DNA of 64,000 bases. It comes from Peromyscus leucopus. Lineage: Eukaryota; Chordata; Mammalia; Rodentia; Cricetidae. Location of the stretch: assembly GCF_004664715.2 (NCBI RefSeq), contig NC_051072.1, positions 40,047,142 through 40,111,141 on the forward strand. Direction: 5' to 3'. Both the position numbers and the translations under genes were made by a program. Positions 1 to 11,830 of the stretch are shown in pieces (position 1 is the first letter of the stretch; every line of letters starts with the position of its first letter). Below the pieces are notes generated by a model. The model was not told the origin of the DNA. It did no database searches and worked only from the letters and a program-made list of their open reading frames with translations.

Positions 1-1790
1 GACAGGCAAGGTGGATGGAGGTGGAGAAAGAATAACAGAAGAGAAATCACAACAAATCACAAACAAAAACAGTCTTCAAGATTGACAGCTTCTCTGGGGA
101 CTTCCCAGGGGAGCCAATTAGTGCCAGTGGCTGAGGTGGTTTTGGTCTTATACACTCTATACTCACACCCACCTGCATTGCTCCTACCTCCAAAGGAGCA
201 GCAAAGCTTAGGTTAATGAGATTTTTGGACTAGTCATCCCTTAAAGAGTCCTGCCAAGGACGCTAAAATAGACATTGTAGAGTAACCTACAAAGAAAGTC
301 CCTTCGATTCTATTCCCATATCAGATATCTAGAAATGTCAAAATAATGATTCGGCTTGTTCTCTTTTCACCTGTTTCCTTCATTCCATATCATCTGGTCG
401 ACCATCGTCCTTCCAGCTGCTGAGCTCAACCCTTCCGTGAATGAGCTCATAGGTCTATGCTACAAATCCATGCCAAAAAGAAAAAAAAAAAAAAAAAAAA
501 AGGTATGGCAAGGACTGGCAGTGTTTCTGGTATCACCGCCTTCCTCAGCAGTTAACACAAGGTTCATCAAATTGTTAATGCAGTTTAAGCAACATCTGGA
601 GTGCTGCCCAGCCTAAATGCTACTGGATAAAAATTATCCAGTGCTTCCCACTGCTTCAATATGCAGGGTTCAGTGTCTTGTGAATCAATTTAGCATAATC
701 TCAGACAGACTGACACAATTCTGTTTAATCCCCTTTTCAATAATAATAAGGCCACAAAAGGGAATATATCTGGTGGCCACTCCCAAATGAGCAAACAACA
801 AAGACTGCTATTCAAAACCTACTGTGAGCATAGAACTGCGTAAAAGGTTCCCAAAAGGGGAGAAAATGCATTGAGATCTTTACCTTTGAAAAGCAAGTAA
901 GAATAAAATAAAGATATTGGGTAAAAAAATAGGAGAGAAAAAACAAGCTAAACAATGTCTTCATAATTTCTTAAAAGGGAAACAAAGATAAAAGCAGGAA
1001 ACATGTCCTCTCCACAGCAAACCAGACGTGATTTACATTTGTAGATGATAAGAGCTCGATTAGAAGAGTGGATAAGCATGTTGAAACACAGGTTGACAAG
1101 GGAGACGATGCTCAATGTAAAGCCCAGAAACGCTGAGACTTGGTGATCTGTAGGGGCCTCAAATTTCTCCTCCAATTCAGATTTTCATGGACACAATAAA
1201 AGGGAAAGAAAAGAATTTTCTAACTTTTCTATTAGGCCAGATTTTCCCTGACATGACTTTATTATCATGGCTGAGGTAAGCAGCTGCTGATAATTTGGTT
1301 TCAGTACAGATGAGAAATGGTATGTTGGCCTTGTGAACAGTGAATCATGGACTATGCTTTAAAAAAAAAAAAAAAAGAGGCTTTTTTTCCCTCCCCTACA
1401 TCATCTTCTCTCTTTTGCACACCAGTTTTCTCTCTGGAAAAATTAGTTTTGCAAAGACAGCCTAAAAATACATACATACATACACACACACACACATATA
1501 CATCATCAGTCTATATATCTAGCCATTCATTCTCCCCTAATTATTTTGAGGTGATTCTTTTACATAGACTAGGGAGTCTCAAGAGGTGTTAAGTATAGGC
1601 CAAATCACCAATATTTGGTAATGTTTGAATCCTCAAAAGTACTTCGATATAACACTAATCTCCACAGGTGGGCAATGTCACCAACATCTGTTCTAGACCT
1701 GTTATCTTGCCTGCAACACCCACTCTGAGTTTGGAAGACTTGGCTATGTTGCTGAGGACCTGTGTACTCCTCTCACAGACCTCATCCCAT
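1..1790. other. Unannotated stretch with short simple repeats
   Basis: I recognise no gene or dispersed repeat here. It holds pure A runs at about 481-501 and 1361-1376 and a CATA/CA-rich stretch at about 1466-1502. The open frames are short, lack recognisable domains, and two of them read through the A runs, so they are not supported as genes. Confidence 0.6.
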
Positions 1791-1795
1791 CCAGA

Positions 1796-2146
1796 TGCTA
1801 TGGTCTGTATCTTAAATATTTCACAAAGGCCAGGGACTAAGAGATGGTCAGTAGCTAGTGATATCTAAAGGTTGAAGCCTTAAGTTGTAGATGGAACCTA
1901 GTAGAGGAAAGTTAGGTCATGGCTTTGAAGGACCTTACCAGTCCCTACCCCTTCCCTCCCATCTCAGCCACAGTGGGAACAGGGTTCCTCCTCCAGGTGT
2001 TCTCTGTCATGACATATCAACTGATCAGAAGAGCAACAAGGCCAAGCAATGTAAGCTGAAACCCAAAATCGATCATAAATCAAAACAAAGCTTGGAGTTT
2101 CCTATCCCACATATTTTGTCAAGGCGATAGAGAGCAGACTAACTCA
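1796..2146 (+). repeat. Solo LTR, ERVL-MaLR type, with 5-bp TSD
   Basis: A 351-bp segment starts with TGCTATGGTCTG and ends in ACTCA, giving the TG...CA ends of an LTR. It is flanked by a perfect 5-bp duplication CCAGA (1791-1795 and 2147-2151), the size expected of ERVL/MaLR insertions. The 3' part (about 2070-2146) keeps the order of the MaLR LTR 3' end as I remember it: a decayed AATAAA-like stretch, then GTATTTTGTCA-like and GACTAACTCA blocks. No internal region lies next to it, so it is probably a solo LTR left by recombination. The subfamily is uncertain. Confidence 0.72.
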
Positions 2147-2227
2147 CCAGATTTCACATGAGTAAATATTTTATAGCTGAAGAGAGAGCATTCAGTAAAG
2201 CCTTTACCAAGAGTGCCTGTGAAATTT

Positions 2228-2345
2228 GTTTATTCATTCCTTCAACAGATTCATACAAATTACTATGTATAAGGTACCTCTGACATAGACACACAGGAAA
2301 CAGTGATGAAAATTGCAGGTGCACTTCTTGCCCTGTGCCAATTAC
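2228..2345 (-). repeat. L2 3'-end fragment
   Basis: The top strand reads TTTATTCATTCCTTCAACAG followed by a diverged 'ttattgagca ... ggaaacagtgatgaaaa' pattern. This is the reverse complement of the LINE-2 3' end, which finishes in a TGAATGAATGAA-type repeat. It is old and diverged, as expected of L2 in rodents. Confidence 0.6.
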
Positions 2346-2407
2346 AGGAGAACATGCATTCTACTTGTAGATGTAGAAAAGCTGAATGTACCATGTTTTA
2401 ATCACCT

Positions 2408-2434
2408 GTTGTTGTTGTTGTTGTTGTTGTTGTT
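2408..2434. repeat. (TTG)n microsatellite
   Basis: Nine uninterrupted TTG/GTT units. An open frame read on the opposite strand here encodes only a threonine run. Confidence 0.95.
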
Positions 2435-3980
2435 TTACCCTCTATGTCAGAGATAGCTGGATATATGATATCAATACTGAACAGATTAAATTTGCAACAA
2501 ATCATTATCACAGAAACTTTCAGCCCAGACAGAGATAGGCATTGCATGTACATAAGGCATGTGAAGACTGGAGTTCGGAAGCAGTGTGAATGAGCAAGGG
2601 TTATCTGAAGCAAGTGATATAGACACAAAAGGACAAGGACTCATCAGGTTCCCATGATATGATGTGTCTAGCTTGCTTGAATAATTCCACAAACTGAGCC
2701 CAGCACTCAGAAAAAATTGTTCTACCTGGTTCCCCATTGTAAAGAAAGATGCTTGCCCAGGAGCCCTTACTCACAGGGGCATGGTGAGAAGGACTTGTGA
2801 TTAGGTCATTCAAGGCTGCATTTCTTTTACCAAAAACCTCAAAGCTTACTTTACACAGTGGAATTGGTTCAGAGGATGACTCATGGTCCACACTGGAGGT
2901 TTTCTATGATTTCATGAGAAAGACTTAGTTGCTGAGGCAGAAGTTATCCAGAAAATCTCCTCTTTCTGTCCCCATTCCCTCTACTGTTTAAATGCCACAC
3001 AGCTCAGGCACACAATGATTGCTTAGGATCACCCTAGCCTGTAACCTGTTCCTCAAAGGCTGTGCTTTTACCAAGATGCCTCATTTCCTCCCCATGATAA
3101 TGTGGGGCCAGCAGGCAGGGTGAGGGACTTCTCTGAAAAAGCCTTTCTCATAAACATGACAACAAAGCCAATAAAGACACAACCTGTTCACATCAGTGAG
3201 CACTCACTCACTAGCACAGAACACAGGTATACAGAGCTGGCTCCCTCCAGAGAGAGCAGACATCTTGGGACACATAGCCATTCACAGAGAGAAGGGAAAG
3301 GACACTTTGCTTGGGGAGCCAAGTGCCTGTCCTGAACATAATCTTATTAGTGAGTGGAGCAGAAACAGTGAGAAAAAAAAAAACTGATTACAGAAGTTTC
3401 CTCTTGCTAGGAGTACAAATGGCTTGCTTTCTCACTGCAAGATATTGGAAAACCCTGTGAAAGCTGGCTCTTGAGAAACATAAAGTGGAATCAGAGTGTT
3501 TTTATGAGATTATATAAAGAAGGGAACCTTGATGTTCAACAGTCTGGTAACCCAAAATTATTTTCAGGAAGAAAAAGTCACCTTCCAAATGCTAACTGCT
3601 CACTGGTATCACTCGATTTTTCTCATGTCTCTTTTGGCATCCTGCATCATCCACAGTTGCCCCACATTGGTGTTGTTCCACCCTTGGGGTAACCTGTGCT
3701 TGTCAGGGTGTTTCTAAAGCCACCTTTAAGGGAGAGGAGAATGTGGGACCTGAGATTTCTGAGCCTGACCTCTGACAGAATGGATCTGTGAATGCTCACA
3801 CTCTACACACATCAGTTATCACGTTTCACCCTTGCTCAGCACTAAGTGGGCATGAAATAGCATTAATCAATAAACTTGGCGAGGTTTTATTTTTTTTCAT
3901 GTTTTTTCTTCCTATTGCTGGGTGTTTCCTTTGGGGCCCTAGTAGAAATGAAAACAGCAGAGGCTGAGGCTTGCCCTGTC
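2435..3980. other. Unannotated stretch
   Basis: No dispersed repeat or gene is recognised. Short overlapping open frames occur on both strands without domain signatures or splice context I can defend. An A run lies near 3373-3383. Confidence 0.5.
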
Positions 3981-3984
3981 TGTC

Positions 3985-4165
3985 TTCGTCAAAAGAAGGT
4001 GCTGACTATGATAAATAAAAACACTACCACCTATGATGTGATTTGCTCATCTATGACAGGTCTGCCCTTCTGTGGCTGCTTTGCCATGGCAGACTCTTTT
4101 CTTCACACTTCTGAGAACTTTCCTTATTAATATTTATTAGGCACAAATCATAATATAAGTTCACG
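3985..4165 (+). repeat. Unassigned local repeat, copy A
   Basis: This segment aligns in the same orientation to 8703-8880 at roughly 70-75% identity by eye. Shared blocks include ACCTAT(G/A)AT(G/A)TGATTTG, TTTGCCAT(G/A)G, GAACTTT(C/G)CTTATTAATA and TTATTAGG followed by CATAATATA. The last 35 bases resemble the reversed L2 3' end, but the upstream ~140 bp match no family I know. An 84-codon open frame begins in the unique DNA just upstream (3876-4130) with a hydrophobic N-terminus. I regard it as chance because it crosses into the repeat. Confidence 0.6.
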
Positions 4166-4690
4166 AATTTATTGCTAAGCAGATAAAAGACATTGAAAAT
4201 CATATGCCAATTACCATCCTTGTGGGTTTACCAGCAAAGTACAAATAAAAGTCAATGGATACATGTTTACACTCAGCCAAAAGATACAGCCATTCTGTCC
4301 TGTATTATAGATTAAATAACGTGCAGAGCATTTTCACTTTGTACAAAACACAAGCAATTTGGTCAAAGCTCTTGGTTTCATAACCTTGTGCAGATTCTTC
4401 TCAGGCTACTCAGGAACTATGTTGTTCTTTCTAGTTCTTCTACCATCTGATAGATCTTATTTAAACAGCAATTAAAGAACATCACACTGTGATAAATGAA
4501 GCCTCATAGAAAAATAATAATAAATAATACAAACTTTAAACTATATATACAATTTGAATATAATTGTACTAGAAATACACCTTGTGGAGAGGACTAGGGA
4601 AAATATACTATATAAGCAAGGTTGCAAAGAGAAGAGAATTAATTCTTCATCAGGGCCAGCTTTGGTTCTAGCTGTGTTTGGTACATAACT

Positions 4691-4741
4691 GTTCCATGTG
4701 AATGTGAGTGTGTGTGTGTGTGTGCACGCGCGCACGCGCGC
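4691..4741. repeat. (TG)n joined to (CG)n-rich alternating tract
   Basis: Positions 4708-4741 are strictly alternating purine-pyrimidine: GT repeats run into GCACGCGCGCACGCGCGC. Such tracts favour left-handed Z-DNA. The CG content is unusual for a microsatellite in a region otherwise poor in CpG. Confidence 0.9.
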
Positions 4742-4766
4742 CTACACGCACGCCTGTGTATTTGGC

Positions 4767-4778
4767 GGGGGGGGGGGG
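4767..4778. repeat. G12 homopolymer
   Basis: Twelve consecutive G residues, immediately followed by TATATAAA. The exact length may be a sequencing or assembly approximation. Confidence 0.9.
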
Positions 4779-5017
4779 TATATAAACATATGCGCTTATA
4801 TTTTCTGAATTTCATATTTGTATTAATGATATACCATATACCAACAAATGTTTATAAAGATTTACATGTACATATAAAGTATATGTTGATAATATTTCAA
4901 TGCACATGTGTATAGAAAATAATAATAGCACTTCCAAACCATGCACAAAATATAACACTTTACAACCTATTTGTTGTAGAAAAGAAAGTCTGAGCTGTAA
5001 ACAAACATACAAAGATT

Positions 5018-5140
5018 TGTCTTGGAGGAGGTAGAAATGGAGGGTGGTTTAGGGGAAAATCTGGGGGGTCAGGAAGAGAGAGGAGGGGACATCTGTGGTT
5101 GGTATGTAAAATAGAAAATTTCTTAATAATAAAGAAAGGA
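5018..5140 (+). repeat. L1 3'-end fragment
   Basis: A G-rich stretch (GGAGGAGGTAG, AGGAAGAGAGAGGAGGGGAC) is followed by CTGTGGTTGGTATGTAAAAT and an A-rich AATAATAAAGAAA tail. This is the layout of the terminal 3' UTR of muroid L1 on the plus strand. It is a short 5'-truncated copy. I did not find clear flanking duplications. Confidence 0.65.
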
Positions 5141-6364
5141 ACAGAAGATTTGTCTCTTGTCTCTGGTTTTGTATTTCTTTGTGTTAAATTCTTTATAGAC
5201 TTTAGTTTTCTCAGCTCTAAAGATGAAGCTACCCCCACTTTCTTCACAGGGACTTCCTAAGAGCAAATGTTGAACATCTGTACAAGCATCTCCCCCGTGA
5301 CTGGTACTTGGAAGCACTCAGACAGTGCCCCTAGCCTTGTCATATGTACAACCCCTTTATAATGTGTGCGGATCCATTCCTGGGTTTAACTTGGAACACC
5401 CTGCAGAGATGACATTGTGGATGGTTTAACAACTTGAAAAAAAAGAAAAGAAAAATATTGGACAGCTGTTTTTAGATCTATGTTTGGGGCTTTATTGCAC
5501 TGAAGAGAACACTCCTATCTGTAATATCTGCTGTCTGAAGCAATTTATGATATTCTGTGCAACTTTCTGACAAGATAAAGGCTTTCCTCATTCACTCACA
5601 GTGAAAGACTGACTCTGGTGTGTGCATGGCTCTTGTTAGTGATCTTTCCTCTCACTTCTGATTTAGGTGTTTTGTTATTCTAGTTTAAAGACTCATCTAA
5701 AGTTAAGAAACCAATGGCTTTTGTAGCCCCAAACTTTACATGCCATGCAGTTGTCAAGCCAGACACCATCATGGGACTTAGCTCTACTAATGATTCCGGA
5801 CTAAACAGAGAGGCACACCTCTGTCCTTGCTATCTTCATCAGTACCAGGGCACTGAAGGAAACAGTCAACTGGAAGAAGAAAAAGAAAATTCTCAAAGCA
5901 AACTCCAAATCACTTTGAATAGAATAATTAGAGAGAGTGAGAGAAAATATTGAATTTGAGATTCTGAAGGTAGTGGCTGCTCAGCTGTGGGTGCTACTGC
6001 TCACCTTTCCAATCAAAAGGTAACTTCACCAGCATGAGGAGCTGCCAGGCCAACACAAAACAGCAGCAGCAATCGCTAGGTGTGAGGTCATTCCATATGA
6101 TCAAAGGACAGGGGTGCTCGTCCTGTGTGGCAGGGCTCCACAGGCTTAACATGTAGAACAGAACACAGGCAGCTCATTGATTGTAGTGATGCAATGTCTC
6201 CTGAACAGCCGATTCTAAGGCAAAAATACAAACCTTCTGGATCTAGTCCTGCCTCAGCTTCCAGGGCACTAAGAGAGAGCAGGTCCCAGATCCTGCAGTC
6301 TCCTAGGTGAGGAGTTACAACACTAAAAGGCTCTTGGCTTCTAAGATCCTGTTGAAATTATGTG
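5141..6364. other. Unannotated stretch
   Basis: No repeat family or gene is recognised. Two short open frames on the plus strand (5714-5953 and 6125-6310) show no domain, and one ends in a lysine/glutamate-rich low-complexity tail. I do not call them genes. Confidence 0.5.
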
Positions 6365-6377
6365 GTGAATTTTATTT

Positions 6378-6565
6378 TATTTTTTAAAGATTGACTTATT
6401 TATTATACATACAAGGTTCTGCTGGCATGTATGCCTACATGCCAGAAGAGGACACCAGATCTCATTATAGATGGTTTGAGCCACCATGTGGTTGCTGGGA
6501 ATTGAACTTAGGTCTTCTGGAAGAACAGACAATACTCTTAACCTCTGAGCCATCTCTCCAGCCCA
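6378..6565 (-). repeat. B2 SINE
   Basis: The minus strand begins GGGCTGGAGAGATGGCTCAG, the tRNA-derived head of B2 with its pol III A-box, and continues through the B2 body to an A-rich tail at the left edge. Near-identical 13-bp duplications GTGAA(T/C)TTTATTT flank it (6365-6377 and 6566-6578), showing insertion by L1-mediated retrotransposition. Confidence 0.93.
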
Positions 6566-6578
6566 GTGAACTTTATTT

Positions 6579-8700
6579 CTATGGAAAGATGCTCACATGC
6601 CTGAGGAGAGTTTCAAATCCCTCTCATTGGATCTCCAAAGAGGCCTATAGTCCAAAGCCTATACTGAGAACAGCTAAACTACATAATTTAGAAATTCTTT
6701 TTAGGTTTCATACCATATTTTCATGTTCATCCTGCTTTACTTTTTGTATTTTTAGATTCAATTGATCAGTACTGTTCCTGACAAATAAAAGAGGAATCAA
6801 CATCACTAACATACATAATATCACCAGGAGAGAGTCAATTGGGACTCTGATTCAGGAAGACTATTTGCCCCCTCCTGTTGCAAAGTAAAACCAATTGGGA
6901 TTGTGAGCAAGTTTCAACAGGCTCTCTGCATGTCATTCATGGAGCCATAAAGCCCCCAAACAGAAACTCTAGACTTTGATTTCAAATGTCATCTTCTTTT
7001 TAAGTATTTACCATATAAGTTTTCTTTTTCACTAGCTATCATTATTGGAAAGTGATCTTTCTAAAATTTCAGCTTGCCAAGCCAGAATATAGTTGCATTT
7101 CTTGTTTGATTCTTTAGAAGATGCCATTTTTTTCTGGTATCAGAATAGTGAAGACAATGGAAGGTACATATGGTGACCAATTGTCAGGGTGGGTGTTATG
7201 TCAACGTGGGCACAAGCTCACTGGTATGTGCCACAGACACTTTTGGTGTGCCAGGAACTAGTGTTGGAGAAGGTAAGGACAACTGTGATCAAGAAACACA
7301 ACTGATCCCATTTCCTCCCTGTAGCTGGGAATTAAAGAAAGAATGAAGTTATCCAGATTGCTCTAATCTCTACGCTTATAATTTCATCTTTTAATTCTTT
7401 AAGAACAGTCCCTTGGTGGTAAGAAGGAAAACATAGGAACAAAAAGTGATGGGTTCCATGAGAGCCAGGGAAGCATAATTCATGGAACTTTTTCTAGTTG
7501 ATAATTTCAAAAGTCACAGTAAATATCAGAAGAATTTTCTAATAGCCCAAAGAACTCTCTGTGCTAACCTGATTTTGGATAAGCCCTTAAATAACATGAC
7601 AGGAATGTGTCATTTCCCAGGAGCACATCATTTAAATAGTCATAAGGAGATGTATACCACAGTGAAATAAATATATACAAAGTCTGCTGTAAAAGAATGG
7701 GAAATAATTTGAGAGAATGAAATATCATATCAAGAATGATGAAGTACCATGATCTTTGCCCTAGTTACAGGAGAGAGTGAAATGAAGTGAACCTGCAAAA
7801 TAAGATTTAGATAAGCAGGGAAGACAGGAAATGAGAAACAGAGTTCAAGGCAACCTCTAAGTAGAAGTATGTAAGGAAATGTAGAGTAATAAGAATAAGC
7901 ATATCTAGTTTCCAACTTGGTAAGCAGTGGTCCCGTTGGATTCCTTGGGCAGGTTTCCTCTACAAGAGGAATTAAAACAAGACATGAATTCATATTAGAA
8001 TGTGGTCTAACTCGTCGACTATCAACCCTCAACAGTGAAATCCCACTTTAAACTGTTCTCAGATTCCAGGGATGATGACTCGGCAGAAGCAAGAGGGAAT
8101 GACAAAATTCAGATAGCCACTGGGTTATAGAATTCCAAAGAAACATTCAAAGGCTCCAGGAGATGCTGTCCTGTCTCTGCCCTATATACATTTTTGCTGT
8201 TTGTTTATTAAGGTTTGGGTTATGAATTTTCTTTAGGTGAATATGCATGTAGGAAATGAACTGTAAATTCTGAAACCTGGCTTTTTCTTAAAAGTTTATA
8301 AGTACAACTCTCTGGACCAAGGGATAAATCAAGGCTGTAGATCATAGCACAAGTCCATCACCTGTGATAGCACAGTGCCAGTCCGGAATCTGAAGGTGTT
8401 TTATTACCTGACTTCACACTTGATTAGGTGTATGTTGACCAATCACCACACATGACCCAAGAAGTGAAAAAGGAAAAGTTGAGAACTCAGGATATAGAAT
8501 TATGCCAGTTCAATCAGACTTTTCTTCCAAGTTTAGAAAAAACTGGAACCCAGAAAAAGCATCGTTGTGCACATATTAAAATTTTGAGTCAACTACCACC
8601 CTTTAAAATTATGTTATGATGCTTTGGGAAAAGAAACTATGTCACTCGGCTTAATTAGAAGACCCTTATCTGCTCATTTTGCATACACTTTTTCTAGATA
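6579..8700. other. Unannotated stretch
   Basis: Mostly unique AT-rich sequence. No gene is recognised; the short open frames at 7482-7670 and 8428-8619 carry no known motif. Weak L2-like wording near 7740-7800 is too diverged to call. Confidence 0.5.
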
Positions 8701-8702
8701 TT

Positions 8703-8880
8703 CAATTATAAGAAGCTGAAGATTGGGAGTAATAAAGGAGCTACAACCTATAATATGATTTGTGTTTTTCTGATAGATTCTTCTCTGGTAGATTTGCCAT
8801 AGCCAAAGCCTTTCCTTTACACATCTGGGAACTTTGCTTATTAATACTTATTAGGTAAAAACCATAATATAGACACTAGG
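8703..8880 (+). repeat. Unassigned local repeat, copy B
   Basis: Partner of 3985-4165, in direct orientation 4.7 kb away. Similarity begins near AAGAAGCTG, runs through ACCTATAATATGATTTG and TTGCCATAG, and fades soon after CATAATATA at 8876. Its right end overlaps the start of an L2 copy, so the L2 3' end may itself be part of the duplicated unit. Confidence 0.6.
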
Positions 8881-9610
8881 CTTGATACTTCTGGGCATGG
8901 GGAACAAACTAATCCCTGTCTAGAAGAAGCTGTTCAGGAATACAAACTAGTAAATAGTGAATTAAAGTTCAGTATAATTATAGCTGTAGGGATTGTGATC
9001 TGATATGGAACTCATCCTTGAAAAAAGTAGGATCAAGGACATCATCTATTCAAAGTCAGTATCTTGGAGGAATACAAGATAAAGGATTACATACATAGGG
9101 GAATAGAAAGATACTCTAAGTAGAGGCATCACCTCTTTGAAGGATTTGAATAGGCAGAGAAATTGGTGCATATAAAAAAAAGCACCAGGTTCATGCTTCC
9201 AGAAAAAAGAGCAAGTGGCAAACTGCTTACAATTCTTAAGTCATACTAAGGATCATAGACTTAATTATGAGGTCAGTGAAGAATCAGAGTTTTAAAGATG
9301 AGAAGGGACACGAATTCACACTCGAGATACTGTAAGGTTAATGGGTAAGAGGTCAGGCTGGCTAAAGACAAGAAAAGATTTAGATAATCACACCAAAACT
9401 TAAGCAAGGAATGATAAAGCCTTGCACCAGAGCAGCAGAAGGCACAAAAGGAAAGTGGATGGGTTCAAGATGGGGAGAATCCTGAGATCTCACAGTGAGC
9501 CCCATTTGGGACGAAAAAAAATAGGAGCAGAATCAAGGAAGACTCAAGAGTTACTCTGATTGATATAGAAGATACAGGAAGAAAGATGGCTATGGAAGGG
9601 AATATGAGCT
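8840..9610 (-). repeat. LINE-2 (L2) fragment
   Basis: Read on the minus strand this is the 3' half of L2. The top strand runs from a reversed 3' end (CTTATTAATACTTATTAGG) through 'gggcatggggaacaaactaatccctgtc' type wording to segments near 9400-9560 that match the reversed L2 ORF region (for example AATCAAGGAAGACTCAAGAG against the L2 'gtcaaggatgactccaag'). Divergence is high, with gaps, consistent with an ancient mammalian insertion. Confidence 0.62.
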
Positions 9611-9964
9611 TTCGACTGTTATATTTTCTTGGTGACTTTAACAAGTGTAAGGGGAAATGTACACCAATTGACTGGACATGAAGGTATTCATATGTGGGTG
9701 TTTCCTGGCAACATCAGAACAGGTAAGCGTGTACTATTCTGTGTGAAATGAGAAGTGATAGTCAAGGACAATTGTCTCAAGGCATTGTCTGCAGAAGAAG
9801 TGAAAAGTTCCACATTCCCTCAACAAAGAGGGGTCTAACCATCTTTCAATGTGTTGAAATTAATAGTTCATCTCACTGACAATCTTTATCTGGAAAGTGA
9901 AAAGCGATCCTTAAAAAGGATTAGTTAGGGAAATAATGCTAGTTGGGGTGAAGAGGAGAAGGAT

Positions 9965-10341
9965 GAGTTTATTTCAGGACCTCAGTTCTATTCCATTGAT
10001 TAGTGTGTCTGGGTTTATGTTAGTATTGCATTATTTTGATTGACAAGGTTTTTGTTTGCTTTGGAGATGATGATATCTCTAGTAGTATTTGTATTGTTCA
10101 GGATGGTTTGGCTGACCTAGGATTTTGAGTTTTTATATAAATTTTAAGAATTTTTTTTCAATTTCTATGAGTAATTGCATTGGAATTTTGATGAGTACTA
10201 TACTTAATCTCTAGGCTACTTTTGGTAGAACTGACATTTTCACAATATTAATCCAACCAATCTATGAGCAAGGGGATTCTTTGCATACTCTGGTATTTTC
10301 CTCAGTTTCTTTCTCCAATGTCTTAAAGTCAGAATGCCCAA
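9965..10341 (-). repeat. L1 ORF2 segment, inverted 5' part of a twin-primed L1
   Basis: The top strand carries reversed L1 ORF2 sequence: CTATTCCATTGATTAGTGTG, then blocks equivalent to 'ggatggtttggctgacctagg' and 'attggaattttgatgagtact'. It abuts plus-strand L1 sequence at about 10342, which covers a later part of the same ORF2. The head-to-head order is the 5'-inversion signature of twin priming. The frame is broken by many substitutions. Confidence 0.82.
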
Positions 10342-10420
10342 ATTTTTTAAAAACAAATAACAACAAACACTAGCATGCCTATGGGGAAAGTGAAACAGCT
10401 ATTCACTGTTGGTATAAGTG

Positions 10421-10772
10421 TGCTGTGGAATAATGCTTTTGTACACTAATTTAATAAAACACTGATTGGCCAATAGCCAGGCAGGAAGTATAAGCAGGAT
10501 AAGCAGACAAGGAGAATTGTGGGGAGAGGAAGGCTGAGTGAAGAGATGCCAGTGAACCACCCAAGAAGCAACATGTAATGGGACGCAAGTAAAGCCACGG
10601 AACATGTGGCAATACATAGATTAATAGTTATGGGCTAATTTAAGATATAATAGCTAGCTAGCAGAAGGCTTGAGCCATGGCCATACAGTTATAATTAATA
10701 TACGCCTCTGTGTGTTTACTTGGGTCTGAGTGGCTGCGGACTGGGTGGGACACAGAAAAAACTCCAGCTACA
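10421..10772 (+). repeat. Solo LTR, ERV2-like, copy 1
   Basis: 352 bp, from TGCTGTGGAATAATGC to ACTCCAGCTACA. It contains an AATAAAACACTGATTGGCC block, the conserved (G/A)CCATACAGTT block near 10685 and CTCTGTGTGTTTACTTGG near 10708. The flanks TAAGTG (10415-10420) and TCAGTG (10773-10778) match at 5 of 6 bases, as for a 6-bp ERV2/ERVK TSD. It sits within L1 ORF2 sequence that reads continuously when the LTR is removed. Likely MYSERV/Mys-related; the family name is inference. Confidence 0.85.
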
Positions 10773-11377
10773 TCAGTGCAAACTGGTATGGACACCAAGA
10801 AAACCAGTAGAGGTTCCTTAAGAAGCTATAAATAAATCTACCATAACACCCAGCTATATCACCCCTGGACACATGTTCAAAGGACTCCATATCCTACCAC
10901 AGATATTTGCTCATCCATGTTTATTGCTGCTCTATCCACAATAGCTAGGAAATAGAAACATCTCAATTATCCATCAGTGGATGGATACATAATGTAAATG
11001 TGGTACATAGTCACAATGGACTATTATTCTATTGTAAAGAAAAAAAATTTGCAGAGAAATGAATAGAGTTGGAAATAATTATTTTATATGCCGTAACCAA
11101 GACCCAGAAAAACAGAGCATATTGTCTCTCATGTGAGAGTGTTAGCTTTTAATCTTTAGACATGTGTGTTTAATTGGAGTGCCCACAGAAACTGGGAAAA
11201 TAGGAAGGCACCATTTACAGGAACTTCAAGGCAGGGGACACAACACAGGCACTAGGAATGAGGAAAAACTGAACAGGAAGGGTTAGTGGAGTTTTGAATG
11301 GGAGAGGAGGGTAGAAAAGGGAGTATCAGGAGGGATAACTAAGGTAATATCTTTTGAAGAAGCTACATTAAATCTAC

Positions 11378-11722
11378 TGCTGTGGGATATTGTTTTATAT
11401 AAATAAAACACTGATGGCCAATGACCAGGCAGGAAGTAGGTGGGACAAGGAGAGAGGAGAATTCTGGGAGGCGGAAGGCTGAGGGGAGAGACACTGGAGC
11501 CACCGCGAGGAGAAGAGCATGTAAAGACGCCGGGAAGCCACCAGCCACGTGGCAAGGTATAGATTTATAGAAATGGGTTAATTTAAGATAAAAGAACAGT
11601 TAGCAAGAAGCCTGCCACGGCCATACAGTTTATAAATGATATAAGCGTCTAAATGATTATTTTATAAATGGATTGTGGGACTGCGGGGCTTGGGGAACCT
11701 GGAGAGAAGCCCTCCAGCTACA
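11378..11722 (+). repeat. Solo LTR, ERV2-like, copy 2
   Basis: 345 bp, from TGCTGTGGGATATTG to CCTCCAGCTACA. A perfect 6-bp TSD ATCTAC lies on both sides (11372-11377 and 11723-11728). It shares AAATAAAACACTGATGGCC and GCCATACAGTTT with the other copies. It is inserted in the 3' UTR of the same L1 as copy 1, about 0.6 kb further on. There is no internal viral region. Confidence 0.9.
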
Positions 11723-11757
11723 ATCTACTGTTGTAGAAACTTCATAAAATGTGTGTG

Positions 11758-11830
11758 TGTATATATATATGTATATTTAACTTCTTATATTTGCATATGT
11801 AATCATATATGTATATGTATATATATATAT
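11758..11830. repeat. AT/GT-rich simple repeat
   Basis: TGTGTGTG followed by runs of TATATA and GTATAT, forming an expanded tract inside the L1 3' UTR. Confidence 0.85.

Noticed and set aside
3876..4130. 84-codon frame with a hydrophobic N-terminus like a signal peptide
   Set aside because: It starts in T-rich unique DNA and runs into a local repeat also present at 8703-8880, where the frame is not kept; no cysteine pattern or family is recognisable.
7180..7260. Phrase 'gtgttatgtcaacgtgggcacaagct' as part of a known rodent repeat
   Set aside because: Similarity to the remembered 'tgtcaacttgacac' element is too short; the same holds for 60304-60400.
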